Shown one piece after another: positions 57,691-64,000 of a stretch of DNA of 64,000 nt (the first letter of the stretch is position 1; each line of letters begins with the position of its first letter). The notes below the pieces were generated by a model that did no database searches, was not told where the DNA came from, and saw only the letters and a list, made by a program, of their open reading frames with translations. The DNA comes from Cephalopachus bancanus (lineage: Eukaryota; Chordata; Mammalia; Primates; Tarsiidae). The position numbers and the translations under genes were made by a program. The stretch covers positions 16,247,501 to 16,311,500 of the forward strand of contig JAPVLO010000003.1 in NCBI GenBank assembly GCA_027257055.1. The letters run 5' to 3'.

Positions 57691-59045
57691 GTCCAGGCGG
57701 CTTTAGTCATCCAGGGGGCCCAGGAGCTTTGGCGAGGGGCCCGTTGGGGGAACCGGCCCCCCGCAAAACTCTGTTGCCAGGGGATGGTTTTCCCCCAGGG
57801 GACACTAAAACTTCCAATGTCCCTTTTGTCTGCAGACCGGGCAAGGTCGAGTCGGTGGTCTGGGGTTGGGCATTGTTTTGCCCAGTGGCCTTCCTGGCCA
57901 CTCCTGAAGCAGGCTCCCAAAGGTGTTTGGGTGTCGGACTGTTTCCTGGGATGGGGGCTTTGAGGCCCCTGTTAAGCCGGTCGCAGGGCAGCGACCAGGG
58001 CTTGGGTTTGAAGGGCCATTTTTTGTTCTAGCCTCTGGGCCCGCACAGCCTCGGCTTCCTCCTCTCAGGCATTATAAACTTTAAAGCATTATAAACTCTA
58101 AAGGCCATATTTACCAGGTCTCAGAGTGGAGTTTGTGGGCCCTCTTCCACCTTTTTAAGTTTGTGTCGGATGTCCGGAGTGGATTAGGTGATAACGTGGG
58201 TAGCTAAGACTGTGGACCCCGGCGGTAAGGAAGGGTCCAAACGAGTGTGAAGGGTAAGAGTTTTGTTAAACGATTAGGGAAAGAGCCTGGGTCTTTATTA
58301 GGTTTTTGTGTGAGCCGCCTTTTTCATCCCTGCAATAAGGCAGCAGACCAAGATGGCGGTGATGGTGGAAGAGGAGGGTACAGCTTGTGGGTGGCTGGGC
58401 GCGAAACAGAGGAGTCGGATGTGACGTTAACAGGACCAGAGGAGGGAGGCGGTGCCTCCGTAGCAGCAGGGAAGGAAGTGGATGGGGTAGGGGAGCCCAG
58501 AACAACTGGAGCTGAGGACAGAGGAATTAGAGATGGCAGACTGGGAAGAAGAGTCAGATATATGAGAGGCGGGACGGAGGTTAGGCAGGAGCAGATACCG
58601 GAGGGGCCTGAGTGGAAGAGGTCTGGGCACAGGAGATTGGATAAGGAGGGGGTTGAGAAAGAGCAGACCTTTGCAAAGAGGCAGACGGGAGAGGAAGCCG
58701 CGGGGGTAGATGGGGTTGCCGATAGGGAGGTTTATCTGCTGGGTTGAAGTCAGAGACAGAGGAGGTGGCGGTGTAAGCAGGATGGAGGAGGGAGGGGAAT
58801 CTCTGCTCACTTTTTTGAATTCTTGCAGAAGTTATAGAGGTCCCGTATAATGTCAGGATTTAGGGACTCGTAGGGGCCACTTATTGGCCACTTATTTTGG
58901 TTGTCTAAGCGATAGGTGGGCGAGTCTTGGGTACTGAAGCAGATTAAGCGCTTGGGTTTAATGTCAGGAGTGAGAGAGAGAGTGGAGAGGTTGTCTAAGA
59001 GGCATTTGAGGGTGAGTCGGCCAGCAGGGATGAGGAGTTTCCCAT
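57687..59045 (-). pseudogene. ERV-B gag remnant
   Basis: The ATG at 59045-59043 opens MGNSSSLLADSPSNAS and then TAG at 58997-58995, exactly as in ERV-A. Matrix sequence follows in another frame (CFSTQD..YRLDNQNKW region), then proline-rich and capsid parts full of frameshifts. A first zinc knuckle is altered (CFRSGQEGHWAKQC, second Cys replaced by Ser); a second, CPVCRQKGHWK, is degraded. Short tandem duplications sit at about 58071-58100 and 58873-58898. Confidence 0.8.
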
Positions 59046-59468
59046 TTTAACAGCTGGGGCTGAGCAGAGCATCCCCTGGACAGCCAGCTGTCAGGATATG
59101 AGGTGGTTGCAATAAAGCCTGTCGTCACAGAATGTTATTACAACCCGTGATTCTCCTGGAGAATCGAGGAGGTTGAGGGCAACCTGGTACCAGGATTTTT
59201 AGCGAAGAGGATGCCCAAAACCGGATGGTGGGAGGGAGCAGACTCGAAATACCTGACAGCTGAGGGAGGGGAAAACCAGTTGGGGTTTGCTGTGGTCTAA
59301 AAGGCCTTGGTGGGAGAGGGGAAAACCAGTAAGGGTCCGCTGTGGCCTTAAAGACATAGGCGGGGTGTGGTCCCCCCACTGCCTGGGGCCGAAAGGGCTG
59401 CCGGACAATCAACGGTCAGTTCCCTCCAGTTATCCTGGGCAAGGTTTTAGGTTTTCCAGTTAAGGGGC

Positions 59469-59474
59469 ACTTAC
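59469..59474 (-). promoter_or_regulatory. ERV-B leader splice donor
   Basis: GTATTG followed by GTAAGT on the minus strand, at the same place in the leader as in ERV-A. Confidence 0.6.
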
Positions 59475-59587
59475 CAATACGAGGGCTGGTGATGGACGCA
59501 GTGCTGGCGTTCAAGAAAGTAGGTGAAGGCCTTAGGAGGTGAGTCCCACTGGCGCTGGAACAGGGTCTCACCTGAGGGTGAGAGGAA

Positions 59588-59609
59588 CCCGATCCGAGTC
59601 ACAGCACCA
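59588..59609 (-). other. ERV-B primer binding site, tRNA-His type
   Basis: On the minus strand TGGTGCTGTGACTCGGATCGGG, one base from the LTR; it pairs with tRNA-His with one mismatch, at a different place from the ERV-A mismatch. Confidence 0.88.
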
Positions 59610-59610
59610 A

Positions 59611-59992
59611 TAAAAGATGGTGGCACACAGTGAGACTCAACACCCGTTCAGGCCAAGAGATTTAATGGGTCGAACGTGGTGGGCTACAGGACCTGAGGGT
59701 CAGGCTGTCGCCCCGAGGCAAGGGCGCGACGGCCTTTATAGGGGCTTAGGGCAACCTGTCAGTCGTTTATAGGTCAGCTGGCAGAGCTTCATTTAGGTTG
59801 GTGGATTTTTCGCGGGCGCAGGAAAGGGTGAGCCGTACTGTGGAAGAAGAACCTGGAAGGTGCCGTTTCAGACGCCCCCCTTGTTTGCTGGGTCGCCATT
59901 TTAGGCGGGGGCTGGGTTTGGGCCCCATTCCAGGAAAAGAGTGGGGATGTGGTTTACTAGCGCCTGGTGGTGGCCCTGGTGGTGGCCCTTCA
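59611..59992 (-). repeat. ERV-B 5' LTR
   Basis: On the minus strand it runs from TGAAGGGCCACC (59992) to CCATCTTTTA (59611); the usual CA end is changed to TA. A duplicated GGGCCACCACCA near its start makes it longer than the ERV-A LTRs. Confidence 0.92.
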
Positions 59993-60324
59993 GCATGCAA
60001 TGTCCATTTCAGGAATTTGAGCTTTACCCTGAAGGCAGTAGGAAGTTGTTGAAGGTTTTGTGTATTAGAAAGATTTCTCTGACTGTTAGGTAGAGGATAG
60101 ACTAGAAAGAATGAGCCTGAAGACAGAGAGACCAGCAGGAGGTTGTTGCTCTAATCCTAGTAAGGAATTCTGTTTCTCCCCACCTCTCTATGACCTAAGT
60201 GTGGCTAAAAACATTTCTTTTTAGTTTTGTATGGTTCAAATGAAAATGTGCCACTTGCCTGGATGATTGTGGAGACCCACAACAGCCTATGAGAGGTCAG
60301 CTCTTCTGCATGCTTATCTGCACT

Positions 60325-60649
60325 TGGTGTTTTAGTTTGTTTGCATTGCTATAAAGTAATACCTGAGGCTGGGTAATTAATAAAGAACAAATGTTTATTT
60401 GGTTCACAATTCCTTAGGCAGTACAAGAAGCGAGGCCTCAACATCTTCTGGTGTGGTACTCAGGCTACTTTCACTCATGGAGGAAGGGGAAGGAAGAACA
60501 TGTGGATCACATGGAGAAAGAAAGGCAACAAGCCATTCATGAAGGATCTGTCCGCATAACCCAAACACTTACCACTAGGCTCTACCTCCAACAGTGGGAT
60601 TCAAATTTCAACATGAGTTTTGGTGGGGACAAATATCTAAATTATATCA
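60325..60649 (-). mobile_element. MaLR solo LTR (MST/THE1-like), antisense
   Basis: ATACCTGAGGCTGGGTAATT, CATGGAGGAAGGGGAAGG, AACATGAGTTTTGGTGGGGA and the end TATATCA match the reverse complement of MST/THE1-type LTRs. Confidence 0.8.
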
Positions 60650-60664
60650 CTTGGTATAGTCAAT

Positions 60665-60805
60665 CTTCTTTATTGTAGCCTTTTTAATGGGTGTTTAAAT
60701 TATCATTTCTGTAGTCACTAATGATGTTGAACAACTTTATATATGCCATCTGTATATCTTCTTATGTAACTGTCTTTTGAAATCTTTGCCCATTAAAAAT
60801 AACTT
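60665..60805 (-). mobile_element. Old L1 fragment, antisense
   Basis: CACTAATGATGTTGAACAAC, CCATCTGTATATCTTCTTAT and AAATCTTTGCCCATTAAAAA are typical antisense L1 ORF2 sequence. Confidence 0.75.
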
Positions 60806-62732
60806 TTTTCTTAAAAAAAAAAAAGGAAGAAAATGTGCCACTCGCAAATTTCTCGGATTCTACAATAGGAAGTCTTCCTTGTTCCCTAACAACCCTAAAC
60901 CTGGCACCTAAGAAAAGCCCATGCAATTTTGCAGCTTACTTGATCTGACTTCCTGCCTTCACTTGACCCCTCTGGGAGACCACTCTCCAGTCTGTTCCTG
61001 ACTCTGTCCTACTGACTGTATATCCCTGTTCTAGTGTCCTGCTCTTTCTTGGATTTTATGTCCAACTTGGCATTTTCTCCTTCTCCCTTATACTCAAAGT
61101 CTGGTTCTGAAGAATGTTAATTAGAACATTCATGGGGTGGGTCAGAAAGAAAACAAAACAAAAAAACATCCATTGAATTCATAGCCTCATCAGGCTCATT
61201 GCAAAAGTTTTATGGCACGGAGCAGAAATAAGTACGTACCCAAAGAATTGTTTTGGGGGATTTTATGTGATTCAGAGCATCCCACATCCCCCTGGGCCTC
61301 ACTTGAAAACAGATGCAACTCCTTCTCCTTCCTTTCAGTCAGAAAGTCCTCAGTGATCTTGTTAGAGGGAGTTATCTTGAGAGAGGAAGCCAGTTCTCAT
61401 CATACCCCACATTCTTACAATCTCTGCCTTCAGATGGATAGTCAAAATCATATCCCAGCATGCCCTCAGGGATCCAGAGCCCTAAGACATCAAAAGAATG
61501 TTGTCTTCGTTTATTTTTATCAGCAAACTCTTGGAAAAGATGTGTGAGAATAAGGACTTGACCTAGAAAGGAGGGACGTAAATAAAGATTAGGCTAAATT
61601 TTTCAATATGGTATTCTTTCCAGAGATTTTGGATAAAAGCGCCAGCTTCAATAACTGGAACTTAGTCTAATTTTTTTTTTCTCAGTTGGCTGACTGGAAA
61701 CTGCGATTCAAAAATGGACCACACTAAACAAAGCCAAGAGGCCAGAAATTGCTGCCCAAAATGTAAAGGAAGGGATACAAAGACAGGAATCTATTTGGGA
61801 GTAGATTTATCATATGTGACTCACTACCTCAAAACAATCCTCCCCCCAGTAAAGACTAAATATACTCATGTCACCAAACCATTGAGAAATACATTGTTGC
61901 AAGGAGAGCCAGAATCACTGTAAAGCACTTTATAGGCCAACTATGCAAATAGGAGGAAGTGCACTGAAATAGTCTCCCTAATTCCAACAAGGGTGATGGA
62001 AAGAGGGTTGGGACACACAAGCAAGGCCAAGCATCAGCACATCACATTGGAGGCATGGAATCTCTGGCAAAGTTTGTCATAACTGGCAAAGACAGTTAAG
62101 TGGCCATCTGAGTAGTCTGACTCTCTGGTGGTATCTAAATACCTAATCAGAGGATCCAGAATTGAAACAGATGGGCAGCCCATTCTATTCATTTGATTTA
62201 TGACACCAAAAAGCTCCCAAGTCTGGTGATTAAAGACCTTTCTTGAGCCACAGTAGAATCCTGCCTTTTCATTCAATTCCTAGGTCTGATTCATTTCAGA
62301 GGCTCTGAACCCCTTAAATGAAAGGAAAGGTACATACCCTAAAAAAAAATAGATTCTGTGATAATATGACAAGTATATACTCAGCCTCTTCCCCCACCCT
62401 GACTTCTCCAAATAGACAACTATTAATAGGGGGTGAATGTATACTTAAGGAAAGAAAATATCCAAACCTATGACTTTGAAATAATTACAGACTAGAATGA
62501 GACTATGAACTACCGGTCAGTGGCAGCCTTATGATAGTAAGTTATAAATTCTTTGATTCTAATCCGCTTCATATTGAACACTATGAGACCCCAAACCCAT
62601 CTTGTGATTGAGTGTATAATTGGAATAAATAAATTCAGCAATTGGCATAATTTCAAATTGACTTCCTAACCCCTACCATGAGGGCTATCATGTAAGAAAA
62701 GCAAATTAAGTCTTTAGAACAGCACCACCGTC

Positions 62733-63040
62733 TGCCGGCGCAGTGGCTCACACTTGTAATCCCAGCACTGTGGGAGACGGAGGTAAGAGGATGATCTGAG
62801 CTCAGGGATTCGAAACCAGCCTGAGCAATATGGCGAGACCTTGTCTTTACCATAAATCAAAATAATCAGCTGGGCATGGTGGCACATGCCTGTGGTTCCA
62901 GCAACTTGGCAGGCTGAGATGGAAGGATCACCTAAGCCCAGCAGGTAGAGGCTGCAGTGGCTATAAGCATGCCACTACACTCTAGCCGGGGCGATAGAGT
63001 GAGACTCCAACTTAAACAAACAAACAAACAAACAAAAAAC
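62733..63040 (+). mobile_element. Alu dimer
   Basis: GCCGGCGCAGTGGCTCACAC start; tail of AAACAAACAAAC units. Confidence 0.93.
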
Positions 63041-63111
63041 AGCACTGTCTGATAGAAATATAATGTGAGCTACATTATATCTAACTTTAAATTTTTGAGT
63101 AGCCAGTTTTT

Positions 63112-63412
63112 TCTTTTTTTGAGCCAGGGTCTCACTGTGTCGCCCAGCTGGCTGGAATGCAGTGGCACAATCACAGCTCATCTCAGCCTCAACCTCCTGA
63201 GTGTAGGTAATCCTTCAACCTCAGTCTTCCACATGTAGCTGAGTATATAAGTAAGTGCTACCACACCTGACTAATTTTTAAAATTCTAAACTTGTAGAAA
63301 TGAAGTCTTGCCATGTTGCCTAAGCTGGTCTAGAACTCCTGGGCTCAAGTGAGCCTCCCTCTTTGACCTCCCAAAGTACTGGGATTGTAGGCATGAGCCA
63401 TGACGTCAGCCT
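63112..63412 (-). mobile_element. Alu, older type, antisense
   Basis: Antisense Alu with diverged linker (CACATGTAGCTGAGTATATA). Confidence 0.9.
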
Positions 63413-63425
63413 TTGGTAACCACAT

Positions 63426-63722
63426 TTTTTTTTTTTGAATTGGAGTCTCACTCTGTCGCCCAGGCTGGAGTGTACTAGCACACTCACAGCCACCGCTGGG
63501 CTCAACCTGTTGGGCTCAGGCAATCCTTCCACCTCAACATTCCAAGTAGCTGGAACCACAGGCATGTGCCACCATCCTGGCTGATTTTTCTTGATTTGTT
63601 GTACAGATGAGGTCTCACCATGTTGCCCAGGCTGGTCTTGAACCCATGAGCTCAGGCAATCCTCTCACCTCGGCCTCCCAAAGGTGTTGGCATTATAGGT
63701 GTGAGCCACCACACCTGGTCTG
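63426..63722 (-). mobile_element. Alu dimer, antisense
   Basis: T-tract then GAATTGGAGTCTCACTCTGT, ending GCCACCACACCTGGTC; tandem with the preceding antisense copy. Confidence 0.93.
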
Positions 63723-63910
63723 GTAGCCACATTTTTAACAAACAAAAAGAAGCAAGTGAAATTAATTTTAACAGTACCATTTATTTAACCCAGTATACCC
63801 CAAAACAGTATCATGTCAGCATATAATCAATATAAAATTTATTAATGTTCCCATTTTAGTACAAAGTCTTCAAAATATGATGTGCACTTTACAGTTAAAG
63901 AGTATCTAGG

Positions 63911-64000
63911 CCGGACACAGTGGCTCAAGCCTATAATCCCAGCACTTTGGGAGGCCGAGGTGAGAGAACTGCTCGAGTCCAGGAATTTGAGACCAGCCTG
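63911..64000 (+). mobile_element. Alu, cut by the window edge
   Basis: GCCGGACACAGTGGCTCAAG start of a sense Alu running past the end of the window. Confidence 0.9.

Larger units (their letters stand above)
53776..59992 (-). mobile_element. ERV-B: HERV-H-like class I provirus, defective
   Basis: A provirus on the minus strand, read from 59992 down to 53776. It keeps LTRs, primer site, leader donor, gag, protease, reverse transcriptase, a piece of integrase, env, polypurine tract and 3' LTR, all broken. The flanking pentamers on the + strand are GTACG (53771-53775) and GCATG (59993-59997), which agree at 3 of 5 positions, both differences being C/T. By hand count the LTRs differ at about 33 of 380 aligned positions (roughly 9%). 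It shares LTR and leader with ERV-A but its protease and TM are clearly different sequences. Confidence 0.9.
59993..64000. other. Right flank
   Basis: A MaLR LTR, an antisense L1 piece and four Alus. The interval 60830-62730 has no recognisable gene or repeat; short open frames there show no family motif. Confidence 0.65.

Noticed and set aside
58247..58747. 166-codon + strand frame rich in Gly, Glu and Arg
   Set aside because: Antisense of the proline-rich gag region of ERV-B; GC-rich antisense of Pro/Ser codons often stays open.
61212..61923. Frames of 111 and 69 codons in the right flank
   Set aside because: No homology recognised, no splice or promoter context; left as unannotated sequence.
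1..64000. CRISPR arrays, bacterial operons, phage or defence systems
   Set aside because: Intron structure, Alu/L1/MIR content and splice signals show vertebrate nuclear DNA; the regular short repeats are microsatellites or transposon tails.

Overview
The window is mammalian nuclear DNA from a primate. It contains Alu dimers in both orientations (about thirty copies), L1, L2, MIR, MER5-type hAT fragments, a MaLR LTR and a well-conserved vertebrate gene. Most of the younger Alus share features that are neither the usual anthropoid AluS/Y pattern nor the lemur/galago pattern I know. They have a CTCGGTGGCTCAGCCTG head, an ACAATAAATCAAAAAATTAG linker, a GGTGGCCGGGAGCGGCC segment in the right arm and a GACTCCAACTC tail. 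A tarsier is my best guess by elimination, with low confidence.

The only host gene I can support is UGCG, ceramide glucosyltransferase, on the + strand. Coding exons 2 to 9 lie between 15223 and 34373. All have canonical splice sites and no in-frame stop. The exon lengths sum to 1087 nt, leaving 98 nt for exon 1, which must lie upstream of the window. Intron 1 fills 1-15222, intron 2 is over 9 kb, and the 3' UTR runs from 34374 to about 36745.

The region 36746-45141 is repeat-rich and gene-free. It is followed by two class I endogenous retroviruses in opposite orientation. ERV-A (45142-50293, + strand) has two LTRs of about 358 bp, a tRNA-His-type primer binding site, broken gag, part of protease, no pol, and an env whose transmembrane half is still open for 190 codons. 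ERV-B (53776-59992, - strand) has related LTRs of 382 and 398 bp, the same type of primer site, and remnants of gag, protease, reverse transcriptase, integrase and env. The tRNA-His primer site and coding motifs place both near the HERV-H group. They share LTR, leader and a roughly 310-bp segment before the 3' LTR much more closely than they share coding sequence, so at least one looks mosaic.

The most interesting signals are retroviral. (1) Both copies have a splice acceptor, ATG and Env-leader-like reading frame placed after TM and before the polypurine tract. (2) Both copies have the same early stop in gag codon 17. (3) Both TM subunits carry CX6YC instead of CX6CC. Other points of interest are a 638-bp element with nearly perfect 32-bp inverted ends in intron 1, and a direct duplication downstream of UGCG. 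I see no RNA gene, CRISPR array or prokaryotic-style system.
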